The notes: generated by a model from the sequence alone, not told the origin. Numbered from the stretch's first letter, positions 1-10,985 are shown. The stretch: DNA of 64,000 bases from Flaccisagitta enflata (GCA_965153355.1 OZ231127.1:61504001-61568000); one strand, 5' to 3'. Numbers and translations: made by a program.

Positions 1-515
1 CAACCAAGATCAATCGCCTGTCGGTATTCCTTTGGGAGAGCAGCGCGGAAACGGAAGAAATACTCGCTTTTGACAACTGCAGGATCCTCAAAGAGATCAA
101 CAGCGCGTTTGATGCGGGTCTCGAGAGCGTGGAAGGTTTCTCTTCCATCCCATTTGATGGTAGACTTTTTCGCCTTCCAGTTGTACCTTTCCTGGGGGTC
201 AATGAGTAGTTCTTTCAACTCCGCCCAGATTGCGGCCCAAGATTTGTTCGCTTGGTTGATACTTTTGAAGAGGTCGCGCGCACGTTTGTCTAGCTTGATG
301 GGGAACCATTGAAGAAAGGTAGAATCTTTCCTGTCATCGGATGGATTTGTGGCAACAATGCATGCGTTCTCGAAGATGGGGATGTAGTCCGGGAGGTGAT
401 CCACATCGGAATTGAAGTTGTTGCAAGGGATGGATGTAGCTGGACGGTTGACATTAAGATTCGCCATGACTTCCGCCGGGGCTGGAGGTTCGGCGAGATC
501 TTCTGGGTCGGGCAT
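1..515 (-). CDS. LTR-retrotransposon Gag protein, N-terminal part, runs off window edge
   Basis: An uninterrupted minus-strand frame starts at the ATG at 513-515 and stays open to base 1 (171 codons visible). An in-frame TAA lies two codons before this ATG, so it is the first usable start; a second Met is at codon 16. The translation has the look of a Ty3/gypsy-class Gag capsid: a Pro/Glu-rich leader, then FLQWFPIKLDKRARDLF, then SWAAIWAELKELL, then ETFHALETRIKRAVDLFED and ALPKEYRQAI. These correspond to the helical capsid layout in which a W/F-rich helix is followed by a 'W..I...L...F' helix. No zinc knuckle, protease or reverse transcriptase is visible because the frame leaves the window. 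Gag families diverge quickly, so the clade is not assigned. Capsid identity is inference from pattern; the open frame is observed. A domesticated Gag gene is the main alternative. Confidence 0.72.
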   Translation of the reverse strand, partial: MPDPEDLAEPPAPAEVMANLNVNRPATSIPCNNFNSDVDHLPDYIPIFENACIVATNPSDDRKDSTFLQWFPIKLDKRARDLFKSINQANKSWAAIWAELKELLIDPQERYNWKAKKSTIKWDGRETFHALETRIKRAVDLFEDPAVVKSEYFFRFRAALPKEYRQAIDLG

Positions 516-2318
516 ATGTTAAGAGTCGAGAATTGGCAAAATAGCAGGCGCAACACAGAAGCAGTATAAATTGAAATATGCACCACGCATAAGAAGTGTT
601 ATGCGGGGCACAAAGGTGCTGGAAAACAAATTTCCCGAGCCTGTCCTAAGGACTGCTGGGGAACAGCACTGACGTATGGGAGGGCGATGGTCAGATGTTT
701 GATGGCTAGGCGATTACGTAAGCAGGCGAAGTTGTCTGCTCGTCATACCACCAGAGAAGGAGTGACATTTCGCTCATGGTCATTCAATCAATGATTCGTT
801 TGTTTTTCTGTGTTAATGAGTTATAATACAGTGTGTTTGACAGTTTTATTTACAAGAAACACCTTAGCATACCAGGGGCTCCCAAAAAAAAAATCTTTCA
901 ATTTTTCCGCCTTCGCAAAACTGTCCAATGAAGAAAAAGAGACGAATAACGCTGAGATTCCACAAGTCGCTCGCCTTTTATCCTCAAGTCTGCAGGACTC
1001 CGGCACGCAACGGGTCTTGCGTTGTCAGCAGCGAATAGACGTACGAAGACGAAGAATTACCAGCTGGATTTAAAGATGAAACACTCAGGAAGGCCAGCAG
1101 ATTTGGCCCCCGGAGTGGGCGCTCGCCACCAGGAGATGTCGCAGGGAATTTATGTGCCCTCTAAGCGACCGATCCCCCGAGCGCATTGGCGGGAAGACTT
1201 GAGCAGGCACTAGGCGACTGAACGTAAGACGGGAATTGTCCGGCAACCCCGAATAGGCCGAACAGAAAGCGAAGACTGAACTCGAAGATTGAAGGCGGTA
1301 AGATGGGTTCACAAATAGGCCGAAGCGCCACTTGTAAGCGCCAAGATCCTGTCAATGACGCTTACCTTCCAGAGGCGATCTAGCTCCTATGCGGACCCGG
1401 AGAGAGATATCCTATTGGGCCTCTGGGCAAGCCTGCCAGAGAGAGTTTAACTAACGAAGGGATTGAGCTCCTTTATGAGTGACTATCTGAAGGTAGAACA
1501 GATGCGATGGGCAGATAGCGATGTATTCTTATTAACTATGCGAGCGGCTAATTACCACCATACTGGAGCCCCTGATAATGCTCTCAACTAATGACGGTAA
1601 GGAAAGGGTAGGTTATATAACAGTAATGCATCGGTTAAGGAGAGCATGAAAGGGCTATCATCATTAACGATTACAAATGATGGAAGCTACGGCTACTTCA
1701 CGATAATAGCTATCTTTAAAGACTCATGGCTCCTACTCAGTCCCGCCATGAGCTATGTCCATTTCCTGCCTCTTACATATCCACGCTATGAAATACAATG
1801 TGGAAATCACTGAACAGGTATAGCACCTCCCCTCCAACGTCTGCCGCAATCGCCACAATGTCATGTGGGGTAGCCAATATCATCTGGTAGCTTATCTTGA
1901 TACAATGAAAGCCACTGAGGCGGTTTTTAATTGATTTTCTTATATTGAGAAAATTGTATTCTTATCTTTTACAAAGGGAATTTTTAGAGTTGATTATCTC
2001 AATTTTTAGAGTCATCTAAAAAATAAGGGCAAAATTTAAAAAATCGCCTTCTGGCATAATGGCGTTATTTGTATCTATAGTAGCCACCAAATGATATCGT
2101 GCACGACCATATAGCTCATTCTTTTAAACAAATATCAATATTTGGAAAATCAGTTGCTCACATGTTGTGAGTTATAACTTCAAAGTCACCAAAAGTTACG
2201 TTGAAGCTCGACAACCATAACATGGACAGGTCTACCAAACTGGAACAAGAGGATGGATTCATGTCGCTATAAACAATATAAAGCCTCAAGAGACATTCAG
2301 AACGATTCAATATCGGCT
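516..2318. other. No gene seen; probable retroelement leader/LTR region followed by unannotated spacer
   Basis: No convincing coding exon. The first several hundred bases lie directly upstream of the minus-strand gag start, so a 5' leader and LTR are expected here. I could not delimit an LTR with TG...CA ends or find a clear tRNA primer-binding site. The short frames at 810-1355 carry no recognisable domain. Position 1920-2320 is AT-rich spacer. Confidence 0.4.
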
Positions 2319-2320
2319 TT

Positions 2321-3222
2321 TTAGTCGCGTGCACGCGACTCTACACCCCGCTTTGTCCGTCCGTCGGTCCGTCCGTCCGTCGGTCCATCACACTTTACTT
2401 TTTGGGCAGCGGCCCCAAAGGGCCGATGTCCTGTAGGACACAGGGGTGAATTTCCAGACGTCCGTACGTACGTCCGTACGTCCCCCCCCCGGCCCCTCTC
2501 AGGCCCCAAATCAGCCCTCTCAGACCCCAAATCAGCCCTCTCAGGCCCTAAGTCAGCCCTCTCAGACCCAAAATCACTCCTCTCAGACCCAAAATCAGCC
2601 CTTCTAGATCCTAAATTAGCTCACTCAAGCCCAAAATCAGCCCACTAAGGTACTAGATCACCCTTGTCAGGCCCAAAATCAACCATTTCAGGCTTGAAAT
2701 CAGACCTCTCAAACCCAAAATCGGTCTCAATTCAGCCCTCAAAATGACCCTCTCAGGTTCAAATCTGCCCTCATCCCTGATCTCATTACTGTTCTCCAAT
2801 CAATCAACTCAGTCCTTAAATGTGCTTTCTCAGGACGTCTGGAAATTCACCCCTGTGTCCTACAGGTCATCGGCCCTTTGGGGCCGCTGCCCTGCTCCCA
2901 CTCAGCTTCTTCAGCTAATCACTCCAAGCAGGGCATCGGGTACCGCTGACCATGTGCGATCCTTGGATGACTAGTTTTGAAATATAACGTCAACTCTTGG
3001 GTAACTTTAGGTTTTTTTAGTCATTAACAGTTATTCTAAGTCATTTTGAGTCATTCTAAGTTATTCCGAGTCATTTTTGGTCATTAGGTTTTTTAGTCAT
3101 TTTAAGTCCTTTTTGGACATTTTAAGTCATTTTAACTCATTCTAAGTCATTCTAAGTCATTCTAAGTCATTTTTACCCTGTAAATCTCGCACGCGACTTA
3201 TAGGTGTTGGCCTTGTATCCAC
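2321..3222 (+). repeat. Structured dispersed repeat (hairpin end, inverted arms, tandem core), near-complete copy
   Basis: It starts with TTAGTCGCGTGCACGCGACT, containing a perfect 16-bp palindrome at 2324-2339, followed by repeated GTCCGTCGG. An arm at 2404-2463 and its reverse complement at 2833-2892 match at 59 of 60 positions. Each arm contains the smaller palindromes CGGCCCCAAAGGG and GTCCTGTAGGAC. Between the arms is a degenerate ~21-bp tandem repeat of the type CCCTCTCAGGCCCAAAATCAG, starting near 2490 and decaying towards 2830. After the right arm come a stretch with repeated GTCATTTTGA-like units and an end reading ACGCGACTTATAGGTGTTGG followed by CCTTGTAT. No ORF of interest. I do not recognise the family; a Helitron-like or other non-autonomous element is possible. 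Confidence 0.75.
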
Positions 3223-3883
3223 AAAAAGAACATTTAAGGTTTCTCAAACCATTTCCACTAGTTTCAAATCTGCATGAATTTTATACAGGTTACCAGCTGC
3301 ATAAATGAGAATTGTATGTGTTTGAAGGGATGTCTGCACATTTTTAGATGCCTTAAATTATTTTACCATTTATTGTGAACTAACTGAACCTTACAATTTG
3401 TATTTTCCATTTCACGCAATCTTGTTCAACTTTTATCTTGTAAACTAATTGAAGTAATTGCACAATCTGAAGTAACTTGTGTTGCAACGGAAAATGTCAC
3501 GTTTCGTAACAGTGCGCAAACAGAAAATATCCGATTGTGTGGATACGATAGTACAGAGTGATGCCGTGCTTGCGCTACTTACAAAACTTTGCCACTAGCA
3601 GGGCAGTCGCTGACCAAGTATAAAAGATGCAATAGAAAAGGCGTAATAAGGCCAATCGGAAAGTCAGAATTGATATAAAGAAGGTCAGACCAACAATGAC
3701 GAGTTCTAAAAGGGATTTTCTCTAACGTCACGCACTGGGTCGATCGGTTCGTTCGTCCGTCTGTCTGGGGTAAATTGGGAAGGCTACTCGCTAGTTGAAA
3801 TTAGTAAGCTGCAGCTCCCAAGCACGAAAGTCATGAAAGGTTCCCCATTAGCAGAAGTAGAGGATTCATGCGCGGGCGCTTAC
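3223..3883. other. No gene seen; region just 3' of the last visible hyccin exon
   Basis: AT-rich sequence between the repeat copy and hyccin exon 4. A GTCCGTCTGTCTGG stretch at 3750-3770 resembles the GTCCGTC-rich part of the dispersed repeat. I found no further hyccin exon here. If the gene continues past exon 4, this is intron. Confidence 0.4.
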
Positions 3884-6597
3884 CTGAAGGAAGCGTTGGT
3901 GATTTTGGACCTGGAAACTCCTCTTCGTCCGGAAGTCGGCGAAGAAATTTCCACGGAAGCCAGAAGCATCGGCTCCAAGCAGTCAACGTCTTCTTCGATC
4001 TTTATCTGGATAAAAATGTACCCACGGTTTAAATGAAAGGAAGGCGACCAGAAACAATTATGACAGAGAACGGGGAAGGAATAAGGTGATGTAGGTTTCT
4101 TTTAAGATCGGCCATATACAATACAATACAATACAATTCACAGATACAAATTAAGGGGGGGGGCACAGATGATAGATGATGTGGGTAATTTGTCTAGTTC
4201 TCTATCACGCACATTACATCTCAAGAAGTCATCCACGCAAAAACCTACGGGCTTACTGATCCTTACTTTGATCGCGTTGTAGATGGCGTTAGTTATGAGT
4301 ATCGATTCGGGAAACAACTCGTAGCCGCATCTCGTCTGCAAGTCCTCGAGAGTTTTAATGGCGAGCGTGGAAGATCCATTGTACATGACGTGATACACGC
4401 CTAGAGTCATTTCCAAGAGCAGATTGGGACTGACGGGAACGCGAGTGCCGGGGAACCGAGAGGAGGAGGAGGAAGTGATTGAGGAAGAGGAAGGAGAAGG
4501 TTGTAAGAAGGAAATGCTGCGTCGATTGTGCGGCGCTGGAGGATGAGGAGCAGGTGGATGACCCGTGTCTGACCGCGACGGGGAAGCCCTTTTTCATAAT
4601 TAAGGAAGGACAGGAAAACTTTTGAAAATTTTATCAAAACATGAACCACTTGCGTCTCTCTATAATGGACCCGGAATCAACAGAAATTCGCCTATATTGA
4701 ATTTAAAATCTGAGTACATCTTAGACTTTGTCATTCTTAATTTTGACAATAACAAATCTGCGTATAACAGTAACTGTATATTTCTCCTTTAGCATTCGCT
4801 ACTCCAAGGTTCAACGGAATGACGAAATTGGCAAGAATGCAAGGTCAAAGAGATGGGTAAACCTTTGTCTCAAACGTGGAGAATGATGATAGGGAACTGG
4901 CGGGGATGCAGGAATCGAGGACGAAGAGACGGAAGACGTGGTGACGGTGGGACCACCGAATCCGGCCAAACTGGCGATCCCCGGAGGATAAACCGGATGC
5001 CGACGGTCCTCAGCCGAAGTAGAAGAATCGCCGCAAATGTCATCATCATCGTCGTCGTCGACGTCATCGTCATCACAGCGCGTCGTTGTCATCCCGCTTT
5101 TACATACTCGACTCGTCATGTGACAGAAGGACGCGTAGGAGCCGACCGGCATTTCCGTAATCCGAGAGTTGTAGATGTGAAGAATGTGAGAAAGGATCGA
5201 ATCTCGATTCCTGTGTAATTCGTGAAAAAATCCATTGACTCCATTTATGTTGGAAGTTTCGTTTTCATTCATATCATGAAGGATACTTAAATTCCAACAT
5301 CAATGTTATTTAGGATGTACAATAAAAACAGTATACAAGGTATGTGGCGGTCATGCTTACCACCCTAATACATTACACTCTTTTCTTTGACTAAGAACCT
5401 TGTTTATAAGAACATTGAGGCTCAGATGTGGAAAAAAATAAGAACAATTGTAAGAACATCGTCAGCCTCACAACAAAGGATCTTAAAAATATTCTTCCAT
5501 TTTTTGCTCAAAGCTAATAAAGACACTGCAGCAAATTTATAGAATAATAACCGCGTTATTGCTAAGGTTGACATCAATTAGTTCTATATTTAAATTTGAT
5601 TTATTTGTGATCAACACTGTAGTTTCCTCCTTTCAATAGGGGATCAGAATTAAATAACCAAAAAAAGAACATTCCTATATAAGCTGGCAATAAGAAAAAT
5701 AAGAACATCCCAAGAACAATTTGAGCCTCAAATCGCCCTAGAAATAAGAACATTGAGCCTCAGAAAAAAATAACATGTTCTTATAAAAAGAAAAGAGTGT
5801 ACACCATCGTCAAACCTGGCGGTAAAAGCCTCAGCGTGAGGGAAAGGTCCGTAGGTGATGATTTTGGCGTTGGTAGGATGTTCCAATCTGGAGAGGTCGG
5901 ATTCTGTGAGGGCCACCGAGGAGATGAGGCTGGTTGGGTCGTGGTAAATTGAAGCGCGTGACAACGACGGCAGCACGAAAGACGAGGATTTGGGTCGACC
6001 ATTGGAATGCGTCACGTCCAAATTGTAGATACTCAGCAGCAGCGTTTCTACGGGCGTTACGTCGACGGCGGCGATGTGAGCACCGCCGCCACCCGCGTCA
6101 CCGCGACCCAGACTGCACGCGAACAAATACGTTTCCACGAGAATCGGGACGAATTGGAGAGTAAAACTTCTCAGTGGAAACGAGGCGGAGTCATTAGCAC
6201 ATTCTTCGTTTTGGTCGTCGTCATTTTGATGTTGATGACCACGAGGATGTTCGGAAGTTTGTCTGTAAAACTGAAAGAGTTGATGGCACAACGAGGAAAG
6301 CAGTCCCGTATCAGTCGTCGGGTTGGAGGAGGATCCGGGCGTCGATGGACGGCAACTTCCGCCGCCGCCGCCGCCGCCATCGGACGACGACCCACTTCCG
6401 CTGTGGGCCGGAAGCGCGTTCTCGATGATGGAATGGATCGCGTCGCAGAGGCGTTCGTCTTTCCGAATTCGAGCGGCGTACGCCGGAATGTCGGAAGGGC
6501 GGAGTATCTTGTAGTCTTTGAGCCAATCGCGAAGAACCTCGGGCATTTGTTGTTGGGCATGGTAGCCCAACAAACGGGTCCCCGACGAGTGTTTCAT
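3884..6597 (-). CDS. FAM126: Hyccin / FAM126 family protein (PI4KA complex subunit), 4 exons seen
   Basis: Exons (minus strand): 6597-5816, 5210-4863, 4588-4267, 4005-3884; all introns are GT-AG and phases agree. The protein follows hyccin in order: N-terminal helices (EVLRDWLKDYKILRPSDIPA), LCHQLFQFYR, LQFVPILVETYLFAC, ETLLLSIYNLDV, LPSLSRASIYHDPTSL, ALTESDLSRL; exon 2 ILHIYNSRITEMP; exon 3 VPVSPNLLLEMTLGVYHVMY and ESILITNAIYNAIK; exon 4 ASVEISSPTSGRR. Hyccin is known to stabilise PI4KA with TTC7 at the plasma membrane for PI4P synthesis. Start: first ATG after an in-frame TGA. Inserts rich in Gly/Ser, Asp and Ser sit between conserved blocks, unlike vertebrate hyccin. The exon 4 donor (AG/gtaagc) overlaps an in-frame TAA, so the protein may end there (~525 aa) or continue off the left edge. 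Family call strong; 3' end uncertain. Confidence 0.93.
5376..5799. mobile_element. Short inverted-repeat transposon (MITE), TA-flanked, in hyccin intron 1
   Basis: The ends are CACTCTTTTCTTT (left) and its inverse AAAGAAAAGAGTG (right), each bordered by TA (5374-5375 and 5800-5801). Subterminal blocks with GAACATTGAGGCTCA also recur inverted on the right side. It has no coding capacity and fills about 70% of the 605-bp intron. TA target duplication and short inverted ends suggest a Tc1/mariner-type non-autonomous element. The same family occurs at 42057-42453. Confidence 0.65.
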
Positions 6598-7292
6598 TAC
6601 GTTGTCTGGTCCAGTTTCTTCCACGCGACGTCAGTTGACACCGTTCATTTCTTTATTTTCAGGCGTGTTACAAAAATGTCTTTCATGAAATGTCAAGTCA
6701 TTGCCGTAGGAATGAGAAAGTACCTCGTTGCGGTGCAACTTGCTAGAATCGATAATGTCACATACACGGTCATCGTTTCCGTCCAAATGTCAAAATAGCT
6801 GATGATCGAAACTAAAGGGAATCGAGAAAAGGTTATCATTTTGGTTTTAACAGCCACCCTCCAAGCATAAATAAAACTTCAGTAGATGGACGCACTAGCG
6901 CTTGACCACCGACAAAAGGAAGAAAGTCAATATAAACTGCTAACTGTCGATCAAGACCAACATGATTATTGAAACCATCAAGTTTACCGTGAAGTATTGT
7001 GAATTAAACTATTGTATATTGATGTGGGCATTTCTCAATTACAAACCATGATCAGCTCAATACAGCTGATGACCAGAAAAAGTATCTTTAGGAGTATCCC
7101 AATGCAGATACACAGCTTGAAATAGCTCCCTCCCCAATACAGGCCAGTTAATGGATTTGCTGTTCAGAGGCACTATCATGAAAAAGTTGACCTGTGGTAT
7201 AAGCCGATTAAGATAATGTCAAAAGCAATGAGTTGATTCGCCACCAGCTTTTTGGACAGTCAAAACTCCCATGAACCCAAAGAAGAATATCT
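6598..7292. other. Hyccin upstream region, no gene seen
   Basis: Directly upstream of the hyccin start codon on the minus strand, so promoter and 5' UTR should be here. I see no clear TATA box, initiator or upstream exon. Confidence 0.35.
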
Positions 7293-7565
7293 TTAGTCGC
7301 GTGCACGTGACTCTAGAACTTACCATGTTGGTCCATCCGTCCATCCGTCCCATAATATTTTTACAATTGTGACTTTTTTAGGTATAAAAGCGTACTTCAG
7401 GGTAGTTTAGGGTAAATTGGAATACATAAGTTACTGTAGATACCCAAGATACTTTCGGTTATTTTCGGCTATTTTTGGACGTTTCGGTTATTTCAGTTAT
7501 TTTGGTTATTTGTAGTTAATTCTGTCTTTAGACGATATGTGTTAAAATAGGACGAGGCACGCAAC
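7293..7565 (+). repeat. Structured dispersed repeat, decayed copy
   Basis: Opens with TTTAGTCGCGTGCACGTGAC; the hairpin at 7296-7311 has one G-T pair in place of G-C. It is followed by repeated GTCCATCC, then GGTTATTTTCGGCTA-like repeats. The right end is unclear but a GCACGCAAC motif lies at 7557-7566. Confidence 0.55.
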
Positions 7566-8439
7566 AGTTGCCCTCCTGGGCTTGTTTAACCTTCAAATAG
7601 TCCCGGAATCCCTGACACTGAATTATTTGTCAGAGATGCAAAGGCAGAAAATAAAAGACTTAAAATAAAAGACAAATCTTCATCCTTAAATTTGAACAGG
7701 AGGAAGCCGTTTCGAGGTCAAAATCTCAGAAGTTGAGAAGTCTAAAACAAGCTACATAATCTGGTGTAAACGTGTATAAACGATAATTGTAAAGATATGT
7801 ATATACATTTCAAATTGTACACAGTGTAAGAAATGAGAGGCTGTTATGGTGATGCTGGAAAAAGTAAAATAAAAGCCCCAAATAACCCCACAAAAGGAAT
7901 ATAATCAGCGGTGGATAATGTGGATATTCAGGTTCGGTTGGTATGAAGGCACAATTTGGAATGGTCTAAGTAACCTCATAAACGAGTGGTAATAAAAGAA
8001 AATCACGTATTCACAGTAACAGACTAGCGGTATATCGTGATCACGACCCCACAGCGCAAAGGCACAACCCACAAAAAGGATAAATGTAGCACCATTTGTG
8101 AGTCGCGTCACAATATGACCAGAGGGGAATAAGTACCCTTACAGAGACTCAAACGCGTGCCACCAGCGGAAAAAAATGTGACACTAATCATCTAAACAGA
8201 ATGAATGGCTAATCACGTGAAGAACAAGTTGACATCGCATTCAACAAGTAGTAGACTATGTCGTTCTCTAAAAAACAAGCCCGACCGGGCAACGATGCGT
8301 CCGGGCCGTGTCTCAGCGTGTATTGATCATGTGACATGAATGGAGAGACAGATGGACGAACACGTTGGTTGGGTGATCATTTCTTTCAGTATAGGATGTC
8401 ACTGTGGCCAAAAACAGCTGAAACGCGGTTTTTGCGCAC
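7566..8439. other. No gene seen
   Basis: AT-rich spacer with only short, unrecognised frames. A GACCGGGCAACG stretch near 8283 is the only GC-rich spot. Confidence 0.35.
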
Positions 8440-8511
8440 TTGTTAGCAGACGGGACCGACGACGGACCGACGGACCAGCGGACGACCCTCATAGAGATGC
8501 GTTCAGGCGAC
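8440..8511 (-). repeat. Hairpin plus GTCCGTCGG module of the dispersed repeat, reverse orientation
   Basis: Read on the minus strand it starts with GTCGCCTGAACGCATC (8511-8496), then CTCTATGAGGG, then repeated GTCCGTCGGTCC. This is the same order as at 12412 and 46291. The stem is imperfect here. Confidence 0.55.
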
Positions 8512-8571
8512 ATCTAAAGGTGAAAAAACTAAAGGCCACATCGTAGTTACTAAAGTGAAAATAAACGCTGC

Positions 8572-8860
8572 TACCCGGCTACTCGATCAGACCCGGCTAC
8601 TCGATCAGACCCGGCTACTCGATCAGACCCGGCTACTCGATCAGACCCGGCTACTCGATCAGACCCGGCTACTCGATCAGACCCGGCTACTCGATCAGAC
8701 CCGGCTACTCGATCAGACCCGGCTACTCGATCAGACCCGGCTACTCGATCAGACCCGGCTACTCGATCAGACCCGGCTACTCGATCAGACCCGGCTACTC
8801 GATCAGACCCGGCTACTCGATCAGACCCGGCTACTCGATCAGACCCGGCTACTCATTATC
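8572..8860. repeat. Minisatellite, 18-bp unit, about 16 copies
   Basis: Unit CCGGCTACTCGATCAGAC, almost invariant. Because 18 is a multiple of three, it gives an open frame encoding repeated TRLLDQ, which is a by-product of the repeat and not evidence for a gene. Confidence 0.93.
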
Positions 8861-8884
8861 CCGGCTCCATGATCAGACCCGGCT

Positions 8885-8993
8885 AACCTGGAAGTCCATG
8901 ATGGCATACCTGGAAGTCCATGATGACATACCTGGAAGTCCATGATGGCATACCTGGAAGTCCATGATGGCGTACCTTAAAGTCATACCTGGA
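8885..8993. repeat. Minisatellite, 22-bp unit, about 4-5 copies
   Basis: Unit ACCTGGAAGTCCATGATGGC plus AT, with the last copies degenerate. The core TCCATGATGGCA is also present once at 34112-34123, at the edge of another minisatellite. Confidence 0.85.
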
Positions 8994-9001
8994 AGTACGA
9001 C

Positions 9002-9230
9002 AATGAAAAATGATAATTAAGAAAATTTTCAAAAACATTTTCAAAAAGAAAATTGTAAAATAAAATTTTCAAAAAAACAAAACAACTCAAAAAAATTTTT
9101 AAAAAAATTTTTTTTGAAAAAAAAAATTATTTAAAAGAAATTTTTTCTTTTAAAAATAAATTTTCTTTAAACAAAATTTAAAAAAAAAAAAATTTTTTTT
9201 CAAAAAAAGAAAAAAAAAGCCAAAGCTGAC
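9002..9230. repeat. A/T homopolymer-rich tract
   Basis: Alternating runs of A and T (AAAATTTTC-type), with AAAATTGTAAAATAAAATTT near 9050. Almost the same phrase, AAAATAGTAAAATAAAATTT, occurs at 15220 beside another minisatellite. Confidence 0.8.
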
Positions 9231-9300
9231 TCACCGACGGTCTCAGCCCAAGCTGACTCACCAATGGTAGCCAGGGGGAGTGAAAATCTAAATATCGGCA
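9231..9300. repeat. Remnant of the 27-bp minisatellite and its flank
   Basis: About 1.5 units of GGTCTCAGCCCAAGCTGACT followed by CACCRAT (purine at one position), then GGTAGCCAGGGGGAGTGAAA. The complement of this flank (CACTCYCCCTSGCTACC) precedes the long 27-bp array at 14641, but in the opposite orientation to the units. Confidence 0.7.
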
Positions 9301-9650
9301 AAAAGTTTCGTTCTTGGTCCTAATGTATATTTATATGTTTGGTAAGATTATTTAACAAAGATTTGACCCATTGGCTGGCCTTAGAGGGGCGCAAACATCA
9401 TCAAAATTAGCCCTAGTCCACATGAAAAGTTTTGTCAGCTGATTTTTTCCATTCAAACGATTATAGCCAAATCATTTTTTGATGGATTTATGAAAAATCG
9501 GTGACCAAAATGTAGAGTTTTTCAAGGGGCGTCCATCCTTTTTTTCGCGCGACCAAATCGGTCAAACCGTTCAAAAGTTATGACCGCTCAAAGAAAGGTG
9601 AGCGAGAAAAAAATCCGTAAAAATATGAAAAATCTCATTTCTATTCATAA

Positions 9651-10950
9651 TTTTTGGTACTTGAAGTGCTCCGATTTTGATGAAATTTAAGATGGAGGTA
9701 GTCCATAATGTGAAGTTCCTCCAGTAAAAATTTTGTTTAAATCGGTCAACTTTTAGGGGGGCAACGGCATTTTTTTCTTTTTAAAATCATGAGAAATAGC
9801 CGTTTTTCAAAATTAAGGTACCTTAAAATTTTCAAAAACTAAAATTTTTTACAAAAAAGCATCAGCAGGGTCTATTACATGTGCTTTTGAAATTTCAGGG
9901 CCATATTTCAACTTTTCTTAGGTTACAGGTTGAAAAAGGGCCAAAAATTGGCCATTTTCGCGTTTTTTGGTTTTACGGTCTTCGCTAAATTGTTATTTGA
10001 CACCCAAAAAAGGCTCTCAGGGCCGCCAAATTTTTTTTGGGCATCACCAAGAGTCCTCTAAAGCAATTTTGGCCCATGGTTCATAGGTGCCTGCCATATT
10101 ATGGCAATGTCTCAGGCTCAAAGACGATTTTTGGGTTTTTTTTCCAGAATTTTTGATTTTTGAACGCAATTTTTGGTACTTAATTTTGATGAAATTTCAC
10201 ATGGAGGCAGTCCATAATGTGAAGTACCTCCAGTAAAAATTTTGTCCAAATCGGTCAACTTTTAGGGGGGTAACGACATTTTTTTTCTTTAAAAAAATCG
10301 CGAAAAAGCTGTTTTTTCAAAATTTAGGTACCTTAAAATTTTCAAAAACTAAAATTTTTTTACAAAAAAGCATCAGTAGGGTCCAATACATGTGCTTTTG
10401 AAATTTCAGGGCCATATTTCAACTTTTCTTAGGTTACAGGTTGAAAAAAGGCCAAAAATTGGCCATTTTCGCGTTTTTTGGTTTTACGGTCTTCGCTAAA
10501 TTGTTATTTGACACCCAAAAAAGGCTCTCAGGGCCGCCAAATTTTTTTTGGGCATCACCAAGAGTCTTCTAAAGGAATTTTGGCCCATGGTTCATAGGTG
10601 CCTGCCATATTATGGCAATGTCTCAGGCTCAAAGACGATTTTTGGTTTTTTTTTCCAGAATTTTGGATTTTCGAACGCAATTTTTGGTACTTAATTTTGA
10701 TGAAATTCCACATGGAGGTAGTCCATAATGTGAAGTACCAGTAAAAATTTTGTCCAAATCGGTCAATTTTTAGGGGGGTAACGACATTTTTTTTCTTTAA
10801 AAAAATCGCGAAAAAGCTGTTTTTTCAAAATTTAGGTACCTTAGAATTTTTACAGCCTCATAATTTTTTACATACAGCTTAATTTGGTTTCAACACATGT
10901 GCATGTCAAATTTCAAAGCTTATTTCCAAGTTTAAGATGGGCTCTTATAG
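9651..10950. repeat. Large tandem repeat, unit about 515 bp, about 2.5 copies
   Basis: The phrase TTTTTGGTACTT followed shortly by TTTTGATGAAAT begins at about 9651, 10169 and 10680. Each copy then has ATGGAGGTAGTCCATAATGTG (one base varies), GTCCAAATCGGTCAACTTTT, a CATTTTTTTTCTTT run, TCAGGGCCATATTTCAACTT and GGTTCATAGGTGCCTGCCAT. The third copy is truncated and diverged after about 10845. No open frame of interest. Confidence 0.85.
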
Positions 10951-10985
10951 AGTTGCGTGTCCGCAACTTAAAAGAGTTTATATGC
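10941..10985 (-). repeat. Hairpin module of the dispersed repeat, reverse orientation
   Basis: Minus strand: TTTTAAGTTGCGGACACGCA then ACTCTATAAGAGC. The stem GTTGCG/CGCAAC (10952-10967) is perfect with a 4-nt loop, differing from the 2324 copy by paired changes. Confidence 0.65.

Noticed and set aside
6007-6798. 263-codon plus-strand frame
   Set aside because: It is the antisense of hyccin exon 1, Arg/Val-rich, without a recognisable domain; open because of the GC-rich exon opposite.
8555-8872. 105-codon frame encoding repeated TRLLDQ
   Set aside because: Entirely made of the 18-bp minisatellite; no start context, flanking exon or conservation.
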